A stretch of 64,000 nt of DNA from Eustoma russellianum (GCA_036186865.1 AP025055.1:4506864-4570863), one strand, 5' to 3'; shown: positions 33,716 through 47,000, counted from the first letter of the stretch. Notes: generated from the letters alone by a model not told the origin. Numbers and translations are program-made.

Positions 33716-33911
33716 ATTTGCTTATCAACCAATAAAGAACATAATAATATGATGAAACCTTTTATTTTACGTATTCATTACTGTGAAATGTCAATTATTC
33801 TTAATGTTATTAGTTAATTAGTATCAAATAGTTACTCATTAATCACCTTAAAACTACTATGCAATTTATAGATCCTCCCTAATAACGATCAAGATGGTAT
33901 TGAAGTGGCAT

Positions 33912-34130
33912 CCAAGTTATAGTCCAGTTGGTATTCGGGTTGGAATTTGCTCCAAGAGGTCAAGAGTTCGATTTTAGATACACGCACAATGTGTGTGTTC
34001 CTTTGCTGCTAGGCCGAAGGCCAGATTTGCAAGGGAACACCTTATGTGGTTATGTGGGCCACTGCGTAAAATCTCACCTAATCTAGGGAGTCGTTGGGCT
34101 CCTAATTTGCATCATATACACATGCTAATT
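33912..34130 (+). mobile_element. tRNA-derived SINE, second family
   Basis: Box A-like TATAGTCCAGTTGGTA and box B-like GGTCAAGAGTTCGATTTT are about 35 bases apart, as in tRNA genes. They are followed by a non-tRNA body with 'ctaggccgaaggcc' and 'gtcgttgggctcc'. It is distinct from the Au-type copies. Confidence 0.55.
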
Positions 34131-34984
34131 GGGTTGGAACGGTAAAAGTTGCCAAGATGAGAGATTTTACTTTATGCTCAAAGATGATATTGAAGTGAGT
34201 AAATTTCTAGTTTTTGGATCTCTTTACTTGCGGAATAATTTTTGACCAAGTCAAAAGTACTCTCTTTGTTTTTGACGTAGTAGAAAAAAGAAAAGGAAAA
34301 AAATGGGTTTTTAGCTTTGAAAATTACAATTGGCTTAAAGAGAAAATGTTTACATTTTAGATAATCTAATAATCATGGGCTGGTTTTCGACGGTTATTAA
34401 CGAAATATAGTAGATTTGCAGTGAGTAAAATTTTATTTTTCAATATGAAAAAAGCAACTTTGTTTTTTTCACCGGAGAAGTACTTTTAACCCCGGTCAAA
34501 ATCGCTCCTCTTTTTAAGGAACTTTTTTGTTTTTTTGAAGACTCACAGAAAAATGACTGGATTTTTCTTGTTTTAAGATTTATTACATGATAACTAATTA
34601 ACTATTACTAATGTATACTTACTAATCTCGTTTTGAGATTTATTAAAAGAAACTACCTTTTTTATTCTAAAAATATTGCTACAATTGACTTTTCAATACA
34701 GTACAAATTACGCAAAGTTGAAGAATCAAATATGATGATATTTTTGGAATGATGGTATATAATTAAGATGAAATAATTTTATTGTACTCAAAATTTATTG
34801 AGTTGAAATCATAATCACTTCAGATGATACGGTTCCAGAAATTATGCATGAGTGAGTTACGTATGTATGTTATAATTTATCATAGTTCACTAACTTTACC
34901 AACGGTAACAAATTATTATGTTTAAAGTTTATGGTTTTTATCCTTTATCATTGCATTTCGATGAATTTGAGGAGATGACGGGCT
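34131..34984. other. Intergenic, AT-rich, no gene recognised
   Basis: Very AT-rich spacer without coding or repeat signals that I can name. Confidence 0.4.
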
Positions 34985-35160
34985 TTGGAACAACCGGTAA
35001 TATTGCTATTTTGTGACCTTGAGGTAATGATTTCGAGCAGCAGAAACAGTCTCTTTCACAAAAAAAATGTAAGGTAAGGCTGTGTAATCAGGTCGCGAAG
35101 CGCTAGCCCCTCTTCAGACACTGTCTAAACACAGGAGTCTAGTAAATCGAGAACGCCATA
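34985..35160 (+). mobile_element. Au-type SINE
   Basis: 'ggaacaaccggtaatattgctattttgtgaccttgaggtaatgatttcgagcagcagaaacagtctctt' followed by 'aaggctgtgtaatcaggtcgcgaagcgc' matches the Au order with a mutated box B. Confidence 0.6.
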
Positions 35161-36248
35161 TAATTTGATGAGTTTTAGGATACTTGACTGAAGGTATTAA
35201 AATTGGTCCCAAATCTTTGGGATTGTTTTTTTCAATAAAAGTTGGTTACATTTATTTATGCTATTTGTATTAGTAACTAGTTTATGGTGAATACTCTTGG
35301 AGTAGTCAGTCTATGGATGAATACTCTTGGAGTAGTCGGCCTATTCCAGAACTTACGTGCTTATGATTTAAAACCTAGTACAAGATTTTTATTCATTTTT
35401 TATTCTAGAAGGGGAATTTGGAATTATAGATTTAGAAGATGATCTCTTCATGTAACAATTTGTGGAGTGAAAATATCGTAATGATCTGGATTTGCCCAAC
35501 AGATTTTATGCTCTTCTGTCTGTTTGGGTCCGTTGATATTAGTAGTGCTGATCATCAATTTTATCGGGTCTTATCTCATTGTGTTTTTCATCCAAACTGA
35601 TTGGGGAGATTGTGTTGAGTTAAAGGAAGGTTTAATCTTCATGCACAATCCGTGTAACACCGCATGTGTACTCTGAGCCGCGTTGACAGTGTCAGAATAA
35701 CGTAAAAAAGGAAGCCACAATCACGGGAGCTATAATCAAGGAGCTTAGAAATAGGCAATTAGAATAATTGTTGATTGATGTAATTAATTAGTGATTGATA
35801 TGATATCCGTGATTATAGCAAACATTGTACTATATGTTTATGCCGTGAACCTTCCATCAATGACAAGCAAGAATGTTTTTTCTTCAGCCAAACATGGTAT
35901 CAGAGCCATGGTATTCACTCAGCATACGCGATAAAACATACCAACCAAGCTCATCATCTACCGAAACAAAACAATACCCGTACCTTTCTCCATGGCCGAC
36001 CAAACACCCCATCGAGTACCTCTCAATCCGGGAGGGCAACCAACCCAATGGCGGAATCGCTAAATCTGTCTCAGGTTCTCGAATTACTGCAAAAATGGAC
36101 ACCAAAACAGCACCCAGCAGAAAATTCGTCCAACGCACAGTTAAACCTAACAGACAAATTAAATGACCACAATTATGCGATATGAGCCAGAAAAATTAGC
36201 CTTGCAATCGATGGCAGGGGGAGGCTCAGGCACATCACTGCCCCCCTC

Positions 36249-37708
36249 TGTTAGGTCCAAAATACACTCTAGAGGGGGAGGGTGAATAGAGTGTTTGACT
36301 CTTTTGCGGAATTTTTCTTGTGTGACTCAACTCAAAAGATATTCAAAATCAGAGCAAGAATTGAAGATGAGAAGTAATGAATGAGTACACCGGATATAGA
36401 GTGGTTCGAATCGTAAATGATTCTACTCCACTACCACTTTGTTTCCAAAGTGGATTTTCAACAACTACTCTTCTTATTAAAGACAATAAGAACAACCACA
36501 GCAACACTTACACTAACACCTTAGTGTAAGCACCACCAACAACAACTTCTTGCACAAAATACTCTTGTGCAACTACAGCAACTACAGCTCTTAGGAAGAA
36601 CAACTTCTTGCTACCTCACAACTTCAACAAAGTTCCCTCAAGAACTTCTCACAGTAGGTTGAAGAAATATAGTAAGGTTCACACTTTTTCACTAGTCTAA
36701 GCACAGGCAAGAGATCAAATATTTATGGTTCCTCTTGTGCTTGACTCTCTTTCTCTCAATATACAACAATGAAGAGCAAAGAAAAGCTAAACAAGCTTTA
36801 AGCAAATTTACAAGTGTGAGAGAACTATACAACAATGAAAGATGAAGCTAGATGATGTTGAAAGTGTATAATTGCTTCTTCCAAGCCTCTTCTATTTATA
36901 GATGAAGTTGACCACGTTTTAATGGCTCTCCACAAAGTCTTCATCTTCAAAAATGTCAAGATAGTGTCCAAATAGTCTTTAGCCACCATATGTAGTGATT
37001 TGATCTTGAATAGCCACCCTAGAGAATCTTATACATGGTTAAAATAGTCAAGGAAGCATGTAGTATGTTGGGTTAAAGTCCACAAGAAATTTGAGCAAGA
37101 TTGGAGAGATAAAACATCGTAGATCTCCCTTGGATTTTGTTCCAACGTTTAAAAATTTTGACTTCTGGGGACGTCGATCGATCTACGTACCAATGCTGAG
37201 AGATCGACGTCTCTCAAAATGACATCGATCGATCGACGTCTGCTTGGCTGAGAGATCAACGTCTCTCAGAATGACGTCGATCGATCGACGTCTCCTAGAC
37301 TGAGAGATCGACGTCTCTCAGATGTACGTTGATCGATCGACGTACCCTTAACTGAGACATCGGCGTCTCTCAGATGAATGTCGATCGATCGATGTTCCTT
37401 TAGCTGAGAGATCGACGTCTCTCAGATGTACGTCGATCGATCGACGTATGCTTGACTGAGAGATCGATGTCTCTCAGATATACGTCGATCGATCCACGTC
37501 TCTTAGCTTAGAGATTGACGTGGATCTGAGAGCTCAAACATTTACGAAACTTCACATGGATCGATCCATGTGCCTCCCTGAGGGCTGATGTATACTTCAA
37601 CCGAGCAATGTGTTTTTCTTAATTTGCTTCAAACTCAAAATGTGAAATTCCATTTTAGCCCTTATAAAACATCTTTTTAACATCATCAAAACATTTCATA
37701 ATCCAACA
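36249..37708 (-). mobile_element. Solo LTR (Sirevirus-like copia) nested in the copia gag
   Basis: 1460 bp, with TGTTAGG and CCAACA ends and a perfect 5-bp duplication CCCTC (36244-36248, 37709-37713). Orientation is - : read on that strand it starts TGTTGGATTATG, has a CTATAAATAG TATA box near 36900-36890, and ends with a 'CACCCTCCCCCTCTAG' block like the LTR end of the element at 50862-61948. There is no internal region, so it arose by LTR-LTR recombination. Confidence 0.88.
37171..37533. repeat. Seven 52-bp palindromic repeats in the solo LTR
   Basis: Each unit joins two inverted repeats: ACGTCGATCGATCGACGT (an 18-bp perfect palindrome in the best units) and CTGAGAGA-N6-TCTCTCAG. They are separated by a variable 7-8-bp spacer and a 4-bp linker. 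The units start at about 37171 and recur every 51-52 bp; the seventh is degenerate. In LTR orientation the array lies upstream of the TATA box, in U3. Confidence 0.92.
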
Positions 37709-38675
37709 CCCTCCTCAAAAGGAAGATCCAACGTTTGAACAATGGAGACAGTCGGACTCCATCGTGCTTACCTGAATCTTAGAAAATATTGAACCGGACA
37801 TAGTCAACCAGTACATAGACTACCTTACCTCGTGGGACTTGTGGAAGGGAATTGAGTCTACATACAGCAGTGGGAAGAACCCATTGCAGATTTATGATTT
37901 GACCGTTAGAGCAAACAGTCTGAGGCAAGGTGCGCAACCTCTGGGGCGCATATACAGTCAACTGCAGGCGGTATGGAAAGACATTGATCGGAGATTGCCT
38001 AATCCGATGCAATGCCCAAAAGATATGACAACATATAATCAAATCCAACAACAAAATAGGTTGTATCAATTTTTACAGGCTATAAACGGAGATTACGATG
38101 ATGAGAAGAGGGACATCCTAAAAACGGTTCCTCTCTCCACAGTGGAAGAAGCATACTCACAGACCCGGAGGGAGGCACAACGACGGGACATCATGAAGAA
38201 TGGAGGAGAGTCATGCAACAATACGTCTGGAATAGGCAGCGGCTTAATCACACAAGGACACCGCCTAGCGCAGAAGAAGGATGGGAGACAAGAGAAAGGG
38301 CGGCCAGACCAGGGGAGATATGCTCCACCAAACTCTTCATCCCGCCAAGATGATGAGAAAGCCAATCTCCGGTGCACACATTGTGGAGGGAGCCGACACA
38401 CAGCAGAGGGGTGCTTTCAGATTGTGGTGTGCTTTCAGATTGTGGGTTACCCGGAGTGGTGGCCAGATGCCAAAAAAAAAGGCAAGAAAAGGAGACCAGC
38501 CACGGGCAACAGTGTAGTCGCCGGCGTGGAACTGGAAGAAGAAGGCATAGGGTTTGGAGGCATCGCAGGCGGCCAGAGCATTCCAGATAAGAAAAGCAGC
38601 GCCAGAATATTCCAGAGAAGAAAAGCAGTGAAACTGCCGCTTATGAAGGTATATTAACCGTCAAACCCTCTAAAT

Positions 38676-40250
38676 TTGTACCATTTATGTTCTAAAACTA
38701 GAGTTTTTCAGCAGCATTTATTTCAGCACCATAAAAACTCAGGATGGCTATTTGACTGTGGCGGGACTGATACAATGTCGCATGATGTCCGTAACTTTCA
38801 GCACCTCTCCCAACCAACAAAAAGGGGTATTCGGACCGCCAATGATGGATACTCTACTGTGGAAGGAACAAGAAGCATTAAAATAACTCCGTCCCTTAAC
38901 CTTAAAAATTGCCTTTACGTCTCCACTCTTTCCCATAAATTACTTTCCATAAGTCATTTGACAAAAGAGTTAAACTACATAGTACTAATACACCTGACTT
39001 TTTGTCTCTTGCAGGATATACGGACGGGGAAGATCATTGGGTGTGGTTCTAAACGGGGTGGGCTCTACTTTGTTGATGAGGTGGACCAACACGGCACGAT
39101 AGCGCTTACTCAGGGGACGGTTCACTGGCAGGCATGGTTGTGGCACCGCCGTCTTGGACATCCGTCTCTAGGGTACCTCAAGATACTATTTCCACGCATA
39201 TTTAATACTTATTCTTCACTTCCCTGCAACACGTGTATCCTGGCAAAAAGTCACGAACACTCCCATCCTTTAAATAATACCAGAACTCATGTTCCTTTTT
39301 CGCTTATTCATTCGGATGTTTGGGGACCTTCCCCAGTTCAGAGTCCTACAGTGTTCTCCTATTATTTACTGTTTGTTGACGATTGCACCCGCATGACATG
39401 GATTTACTTTCTCAAGCGCAAATCTGATGTCTTTGACAAATTTGTTTCCTTTTATCACATGATTGGCACTCAATACCAAAAACAAATTCAAATACTTCGT
39501 ACAGACAACGGTGGTGAGTTTGTAAACCACCAATTTCAGATCTTTTTTACAAACCAATGGTCTCGTACACCAAACTACTTGCCCCGATACCCCTCAACAA
39601 AATGGAGTAGCGGAACGGGAGAATCGTATTCTCCTTGAAATCACCCGATCACTTTTACTTGAATCCAATGTTCCAGCCGAGTATTGGCCTGAGGCAGTTG
39701 CTACTGCCAACTATCTGGTCAATCGACTTCCTACAAAAATACTCAATCATCAGACACCTCTAGCCTCCCTAGCCAAATTCCATCCTCTTCCGCTTCATCT
39801 AACCCTTACTCCTCGAGTATTTGGATGCATTGTTTATGTCTATATCCCTAAATCCCGCAGATCTAAACTTGATCCATGTGCAGTCAAATGTGTGTTTGTC
39901 GGGTATGGAGTAAATCAAAAAGGCTATTAATGTTATGATCCCATCACCCGACGCTTATATACCACCATGGATTGTGACTTTCTCGAAACAGAATACTACT
40001 TTCACACCACTACTCGTGCTCAGGGGGAGAGTCGGAATGAGACCCTCGAGTGGTTACATACCCCTGTCATGCCAGAGACTGTCTCCACAGAGGAAGTAGA
40101 CCAAGCCACCGGTCCTGCTTCCGGCCAAGACGGAGAGTCCAGTCCGTCAGACCACAGTCAAATGGCGACTCCGGACGTAGATACTCAAGTAAATGGCGGC
40201 AGGGGAGGGGGCGGTGGCTGGGTTATAGAAGTAAACAAGGCCATGGAGGT
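38676..40250 (+). pseudogene. copia protease-integrase remnant
   Basis: The frame 38676-39638 begins with a protease-like 'LFDCGGTDTMS', where the usual active-site triad D-S/T-G-A is altered. It continues with the GAG-pre-integrase 'LWHRRLGHPSLGYL' and CX2C zinc region, then the integrase core with 'HSDVWGP', 'VDDCTRMTW' and 'RTDNGGEF'. A frameshift near 39560 moves the rest to another frame ('PQQNGVAERENR' region at about 39590-39630). A stop interrupts it near 39930, and the sequence breaks off before reverse transcriptase. Confidence 0.85.
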
Positions 40251-40264
40251 TGTTTTTTTTTTCT

Positions 40265-41289
40265 TTTAAGGGTAAAAAGTAATTTCGCCTTATATTTATT
40301 TTACAAACACTTTTTTATTTTATATCAGAAAATAATATTTTATCTTTTATTCCAAATTTCAGAGGATTAAAAATGTATATTTAATGTTAAGAGGAGGATT
40401 GAAGAATAAGCCGAAAATTGAGTGGATAAAAAGAAAGTAACTAATAATAATAATAATAACAACAACAATGTATTCCATGTGTTGAAAACTCTGCGTTTGT
40501 ATTCGTTGATTAACGTCTAGAGTTTGATTTATAATATTCAACAATGAAAGTACAAAAGTATTCCATAGCTTGAGACTGTTGCTTTGCCATATGTGTAAAG
40601 TGGGATCAGATCTCTTCATCCCCAAACCCTTCAACCTTTTTCTCATCGCCTTCCACGTGGTGGTAAAAGGTGGTGACGATGGAGAGAAAGAGGTGTATGA
40701 AGGGGGTTGTTGCCACGTGACGGGTGATGAGAAAGAAAGTGAGAAGTTTGGGGTTGAGGAGATTCCGTCCCGTGTAGAGTACCCCATTTATAAACGATCA
40801 CATCTCTCTATAGATTATGTCCAGAATTCCACTCTATAAATATTAAACTATATAGTATCATTAAATACATGTTTTGTTTAAAAGTAATACAGAGTTTAAT
40901 ATTTTGTAAAAAAAAGAAAAGAAAAAAGAAACATGTGAAGAATGTCTCGTCTCTAGATAAAAACACACACATGTTTTCCTCTTTAGGTTGGTTAAATAGT
41001 CAACAAGTTGTACAAACTGAATTAATGGATTTCTTTAAACTGTTAGTATGACAAAATTACAAACAAACATTCAGCCTAAAAGTATATAGTAAAGTTAAAT
41101 GGACATGAAATTCACAAAATAAATACAAGGAAAATAACTGCTAATTAGATTGCCAGTGCTTTTGTTATATAAGAAGTTTTTCTGCATTTTGTATTTCGAA
41201 TAAAACATGTACTTTGGTTGAGATTGCAATGAACCACTCATCAATTCTTTCTTCAAGCTCGGGTTATGGAAAACCAAAAATAAGATGTA
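40265..41289. other. Intergenic, no gene recognised
   Basis: A - strand frame at 40787-40359 has a Ser/Pro-rich start and a basic stretch, then degenerates into a TAT/TTA microsatellite; I do not recognise it. The rest is AT-rich spacer. Confidence 0.35.
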
Positions 41290-41830
41290 GCAATAATTGA
41301 TTTTATTATTGCTATTTGTATTTACTGAATTTCTTCATTCATACACTAACATACCATATCTCTATTATTGTGTTATCTATGCAAGTATATATAGGGTCTC
41401 ACTGAAATCAAACTCTTTATCCATTGAAATGGATATATTGTTTGTCTGTTTTCATCCGTCCTATACGTTAACGATAACTTTTAATGTCGTTAGATAGAGT
41501 GTATATGATTAATTGAAGAATTGATTTTATTGTAGCAGCCTTTTCTTTGGCCGGATGACAACTAGCGCCCCATTCAAGTACATTACGATTCATTTGGCAT
41601 TTTTCTTTACCATCTAAATTTGAGTAAAATATCATCAAGACTAGCTAGTGTCATATCAAGATTACAATTATTACATCACATTTGTTTTTTACCCTTTTTT
41701 AGTCGAACCCAACTCTCTATCTTTTGAGATGGAGGTATTCTTTGTCTGCCTCTCATCTTCTACAGACCCTAGCGATAGCTTGTGCTGTCGTTAGGATATA
41801 CTAGGTATACTTGTTTTTGTTGTTTTTAGT
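41290..41830 (+). mobile_element. Two RTE LINE 3' tails
   Basis: The first (about 41290-41510) has 'tatttactgaatttcttcattcatacactaacataccatatctctattattgtg' to 'acgataacttttaatgtcgttagatag'. The second (about 41700-41830) has 'gaacccaactctctatcttttgagatgg' to 'tgctgtcgttaggatatactaggtatacttg'. Both are 3' untranslated region only. Confidence 0.65.
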
Positions 41831-42234
41831 CGAACCCATATAGTAAGAAAAAAACTTAAGCATTATTGTATTTTTTTTGTTTGGTTAAAAAAATCTCATT
41901 CGTTAGGCATATGGACGTTGTATATATAAATGAACATATTGTAACGAAAAAAAACCACACGAGAACAGTTAAATAGTGCAAATACTTAACATGTACCGTC
42001 TTGCCAAATCAACAAAATGCTCACAACTCGACCAATTTTTTTTTTTGTCGCTTTAAATTTTGTGTAACGTATATAAATTTTGTTGGCAGAACATGTGAAT
42101 TATCTTTTTTTTCAACCCAAAAAAAAAAAAGGTCTGCACATTTTAATCATAAAGCTCAAATTTTAATGTGGTGCTATGCAATCATATATCGCACTTATAT
42201 CGGTCATTTGTGTCCATACTTGACTCGCCCCTCA

Positions 42235-42385
42235 TTGCTAAGGTAAGACGAGTTCGAACGGCAGAAATAGTCTCTTACAAAAAAATATAGAATAAGACTG
42301 TGTATATCAGATCGGAAAGCGCTCTGGCTCTTACTCGAACCTTGTGCAAATGCGGAAGCTCAGTACACCGAAAACGTTTTTTGTT
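42235..42385 (+). mobile_element. Au-type SINE, 5'-truncated
   Basis: 'gacgagttcgaacggcagaaatagtctctt' (box B region) and 'aagactgtgtatatcagatcggaaagcgctctggctcttactcgaaccttgtgcaaatgcggaagctcagtacacc' match the Au order. Confidence 0.65.
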
Positions 42386-42779
42386 TGTCTTAAGAATTGT
42401 CGTTGTTAATTTTCTTTGCCTTTTTATTTAAAATATGTAAAACAATTAACTATGATAGTATTGTGAGTAATTAGTTATATAAGTTAAACTCAGTTTACTA
42501 ATTTAGAAAACTAAGAGGAAGATATCTTCCTTAAATAAAATTGTATAACCCTAAATATTCTTCCCTTTGTGATTACTTTTTTTTAATAATGTTATTCAAT
42601 ATTTTTAAATTAGAAATATAAGTCGATATATAAATTAAAAATTCAGGGAAAAGAAAAAAAAAAAGATAAGGTGAACTTGTACCAGATATTCTCAACCAAA
42701 GCGGGCCAAGGTCTTAACCAGTCCGGCCCTACTCAGAATAATGCTTACAGATGAAAGGAATGATTTCCCAAATCCGATT

Positions 42780-44036
42780 GAAGAACCCTAATTTCATTCC
42801 CCAAATCCCACTCCCCCAATTTGATCGAAAGGAACCATTTGTTATCAAGTAGCATTCCCATAAGCATCATTCAGCTAATCAGCTGCCGGATTTCATTTTC
42901 TTCTGCATTTCGTAAGCTCACTGTATCAGCTTATCTCCTTAGTAGGCCAAGGGTAAGCTCATTTCTGCCCAGTCAGCTCCTTGATAGAGAGTTACTCTTC
43001 GTGCTTTCTGCGAGTGATTTTTCTGAGCCGAGTTCCTATTGTCTCTAATAGCATTAACTTCTCAATCAGAAATACAATTAATTAGGACCATTTTTTTCAC
43101 TAGTTCTTAGCATTTCAACCGACAGGCATTTATCCTATGGTTATGGAATATGGGGTGGATTTTCAGGTGAAAAAACTGATATATTGAATTCTTGTAACCC
43201 ATTATGATGGTGGAATTTGTTAATTTTTAGTCGCAGTGCGTGTCACTCGATTATGTGATATCATGCTTATAGTGGCACACTGCTAGTAGTTGTAACAAGT
43301 CCATATGTCATTTCATACAGCTGTTTCAGGAAAGAAGCTGCTAATTTCTATGCCACTACCGAGTTGGAGAATAGTATTTTTCGGCTACACTGTGTTGAAC
43401 TTGGAACTAATTTGAGCTTTAATTGTTTAATCCCTCATTATCACCTTGTATAGATTCTTAGCTATGTGCTTTTGTTTCTCTTACCATTTTTCTTCCCCTC
43501 TTTTTGAGATGATTATAGTTTTCAACAATTGTTTTTCCATTTTGCTGCTTTTCTCTTTGAGATGCTTAAACCATCTTAGGATGTTAATTTCGTGGATTTT
43601 GAAGAGTCTATACCTCTGAGGTAGTGCAGTTTTCATCATTAAATTTTGTGTAATTTTGTTTTGCGAATCCATTTCTTTCATTTTAGTGTATGGTATGGAA
43701 GTATGAAGATATCAAATTTGGTTCATTTGTTTTATCTCCTTTTTGAGGTATGCTTCGGTTGATCTGAGTAGTGCCGGCTTGTTACTAAGTTCCTGGTTAT
43801 CTGTAGAAGTGGAAATTGGAATCACTTTTAGGGAGCAGAATATACTTTTGAATGCTGCGACAAGACGTAGTTTTGTAGTTTCGCAGAATATACTTTTCAG
43901 TGTAATTTCACTTTTAGCAAGCAGAATATACTTGCGACAAGACGTAGTTTTGTAGTGTTCTTTTCTTTTTTTCTAATCACGATTTTATAGCTATTATAGT
44001 CTTCAAACTTTAGTGTTCTTTCTTTGCTCATTACAG
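42780..44036 (+). other. Probable 5' UTR and leader intron of the INO80B gene
   Basis: A pyrimidine- and AAT-rich leader from about 42780 ends at a 'catttc|GTAAGC' donor (42912). The acceptor 'cattacag' at 44036 precedes the ATG by 24 bases. The intron contains a partial 40-bp duplication ('gcgacaagacgtagttttgtag' near 43857 and 43935). Inferred without transcript data. Confidence 0.45.
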
Positions 44037-44060
44037 ATGTACTAGATATTTTAACTAAAA

Positions 44061-47000
44061 ATGGACAACTTTGGAGGAATTGGATTTGGTGATGTCAGCA
44101 AATCTGCTAAAAGGAAGAGGAGTATCCGACCACGCCAATCTCCTGAAAGTTACCAGCATAATTTTGATAACCCCGAAAATGCGTCTGTGTATTTGACAAC
44201 CATTTCCAACAGCGTAAGCAGAGGATCAGGTGAAGAAAATTATGGGCATGGTACTGGCGATCAGAGCAATTTGGTAACATCAAGTACTGGTTTTCCTGAG
44301 GATGAAACTGTTAATAAAATAGTTAACGCTGGATCTAACATCAGCAAATTCAAGAAGGTTAAACTTAAAGTTGGTGGTGTTACACGTACCATAGATACAA
44401 AAACTTCTGCAGCTTCTTCCTTGGACGTATCTTCTTCAGTTAAATGTTCAGACTCTTCTGGGAGCCTCAGTACTCATCAGGTAACTTGTTTGGCATCCGT
44501 ATGCTCCTTCAAGTATGCAAGACATGTCAGTTGACTATGATACATTTACGTTCTCAAAATTCTAATGCTGTAAATGTGGCTTATGATTGGCGAAATGTTT
44601 TTAAAGCCCTTTACCTTTGTGACTCTCGTTAGGATGAAAAGACTAGGAAATTGTCCAGGATCGTTAGATTACTCTTTTGAGTTGCTGACATTCTTCTTCC
44701 CTGAGACTTGATATTAAAACACCGAGTTATCTTCCATTTCTTCTTTATTACTTGGTGTATATCCATAACCGTAAGTTCTGAGAGAGTGATTGAATGTAAT
44801 AAATGTGACATTTAAATGGAATTTCTTTTGTTCACGAAATATGTGGAATAGTTTTGCGTGGATGTTTTCTCTTCCCCTTTTTTATTCAAATAAAAAAGCA
44901 TGATACAGGATGGTCCAAGTGATGTCTGGTCCCGGTCTAGTAGGGACCAGGGAAGTGGGATGCGTGGCATTCCATGGAAGGATTTCTCTAAGAGTGGGTT
45001 CAGTGTCAAAATACTCAATAGTTCCCTTCCAAAGGTGCCAAAACTAAAAGTCAAGCAAACTGGGACGGATCAGTCAGCTCGTAAGAGCAAGCGAGCACCA
45101 AAGAAACGTTTGTTGGGTGATGTTTTTGATGATGAAAAAGATGACGACGATGATGAGATCCGCTTCCTTGAAAAGCTCCGGACTTCCAAGCTTTCTTCAT
45201 ACTGTGGTGCTGCTTATGAGGATGAAGATGTAAATGGCACCAGTGAACAAGAGAACATCTCAATGCTTTCACATGAAGATATATACGGTCATGAAAGTTA
45301 TTTGGGGTATGATGACTCTAGATCCCGCCATCATAATATGCCGACATCAGAGAGAGCATCAGAAGACAATGATTATTTCATGGAGGAAGATTCATTATCT
45401 GATGATGACACTGAACTGCAGAAGAAGAAACAACACAAAGAGACTCGCTTTGGAAACTTCAAGGGGGAGAAAATTGTCTCAACCCGCCAACAGGCACTAA
45501 AACGAAGCAGAGCCATTTCTCATATTGAGTTCCCAAATGGTTTACCTCCTGCTCCATCTAAAAGTAAGGATTTATCTTTTAAGTTTGTTTCCGTTGCTGC
45601 AAAAGTTTCTAGCTTGTGTTTATTGGTTGATCTGGTGCCAGAACAAAAGGAGAAGATATCTGATGTGGAGCAGCAACTTAAGAAAGCTGAGGCTGCACAA
45701 AGGAGGAGGATGCAAACAGAAAAAGCTGCTCGAGAGGCTGAGGTAGTACCATATACTCCATTTTATATATTATTTAAACATGCGTTAAGACAGATGCATG
45801 CGAACACATAGTATTCATCAGATTTTCTTGATAAGAAATAGTTTTAGCAAAGAGGATAATAATGGCAGATACTGATAACTTTTCAGGCAGAGGCAATTCG
45901 TAAAATTCTGGGTCAAGACTCAACCCGGAAGAAGCAAGAGGATAAACTTAAGAAGCGACAAGAAGAGATGGCTCAGGTGATATTGTTAACTGAACTACTA
46001 TGGATTTCTTCCTTTCTCTTTCTTGCTAAACATGGTTCTGCAACTCTATACAGAAGAGAGCTGCGAACAGTATCCTTTCGTCAAATTCAATTAGATGGAC
46101 TTTTGGCCCCTCAGGAACAACTGTGACCTTTCCCGATGAGATGGGCCTTCCAAGTATATTTGAGTCTAAGCAGTGCAGGTATGCTTTACATCCTTTCAGA
46201 AGTGATATATCCCATTTTTCATGCCATCTTCTAACCCCTACATGAGATCATGCCACATATATTAGTCTAGTGATTTTTTTTAACTACAAGTGGCTTATGA
46301 TCCTATTAAGTTTGCAAGTGGCATATGATCCTATTAAGTGGGTGGCATATGATCCTATTAAGTGGGCTAGAAGATGATAGAGCATGTGAGCTAGGATACG
46401 TTCGTGACATTCCTTCTACATATTTCTATATGTGAAAATTGGTGTCTAGAATGATGTTGGAATATGATGGAATAAAGCAAAATGACTTACTAAATTGGCT
46501 CTAGGGCTGTTCAACGAACCGAACAATTCGCAAACTGTTCGAGTTTGGTTCGTGTTCGGTTCGTATTCGTTCGTTAATGGTCGGTAAACGAGCTGAATTC
46601 GAACAGCTATTCGGGTTCGTTTACTAAAACGAGTCAAACTATTCGTGAATTATTCAGCTCGTTTTAAACAGTTAAAGGGTTATCAAACCGAACTCGAACC
46701 AATTTTAAAGTTCGTTTAGCTAAACGAACCGAGCCGGACAGTTTGTTTAGCCAAACGAATCTGAATTCGAAAACCTAGTATTCGGTTCGGCTCGGTTCGT
46801 TAACACCCCTATTGGCTGCGCTTCTTATATTGTGAAGTAGCAATTGATCAGCATAGCTCGACGCATCATTATGGGTCATCGGGAAACAACCTCTATGTGT
46901 TTCTAACACATGGATATGGTTGCGTACATCCGACCCTCCATATTCCGCCATAGGCGGGAGCCTCTAAGGCAATGGATAATGTTGTTGTTGTTATTGTGTC

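Larger units (their letters stand above)
36150..38657 (+). pseudogene. copia gag remnant (interrupted)
   Basis: Gag of the UBN2 type, split by the solo LTR. Two in-frame TGA codons (36183-36185 and 37773-37775) sit where related gags have Trp, so both look like G-to-A changes. The long frame 37839-38657 contains a zinc knuckle CTHCGGSRHTAEGC (CX2CX4HX4C) near residue 180. Just after it, a 16-17-bp tandem duplication repeats 'CFQIV'. The usual 'GYPEWW' motif follows. Confidence 0.8.
35613..40250 (+). mobile_element. Degenerate Ty1/copia retrotransposon, 3'-truncated
   Basis: A primer-binding site TGGTATCAGAGC (initiator tRNA-Met type) lies at 35895-35906, directly after a probable short 5' LTR ending at 35894; its start near 35613 is a guess. 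gag, protease and integrase remnants follow. The element is split by a solo LTR at 36249-37708 and ends near 40250, after integrase and before any reverse transcriptase. I could not find a 3' LTR. Confidence 0.8.

Noticed and set aside
40359..40787. 142-residue - strand frame next to a TATA-like motif
   Set aside because: Only the first third looks protein-like; the rest is microsatellite. TATAAAT directly overlaps the start region, so it cannot be a normal promoter.
44629..45272. Antisense frames over INO80B exons
   Set aside because: Shadows of the sense coding exons.
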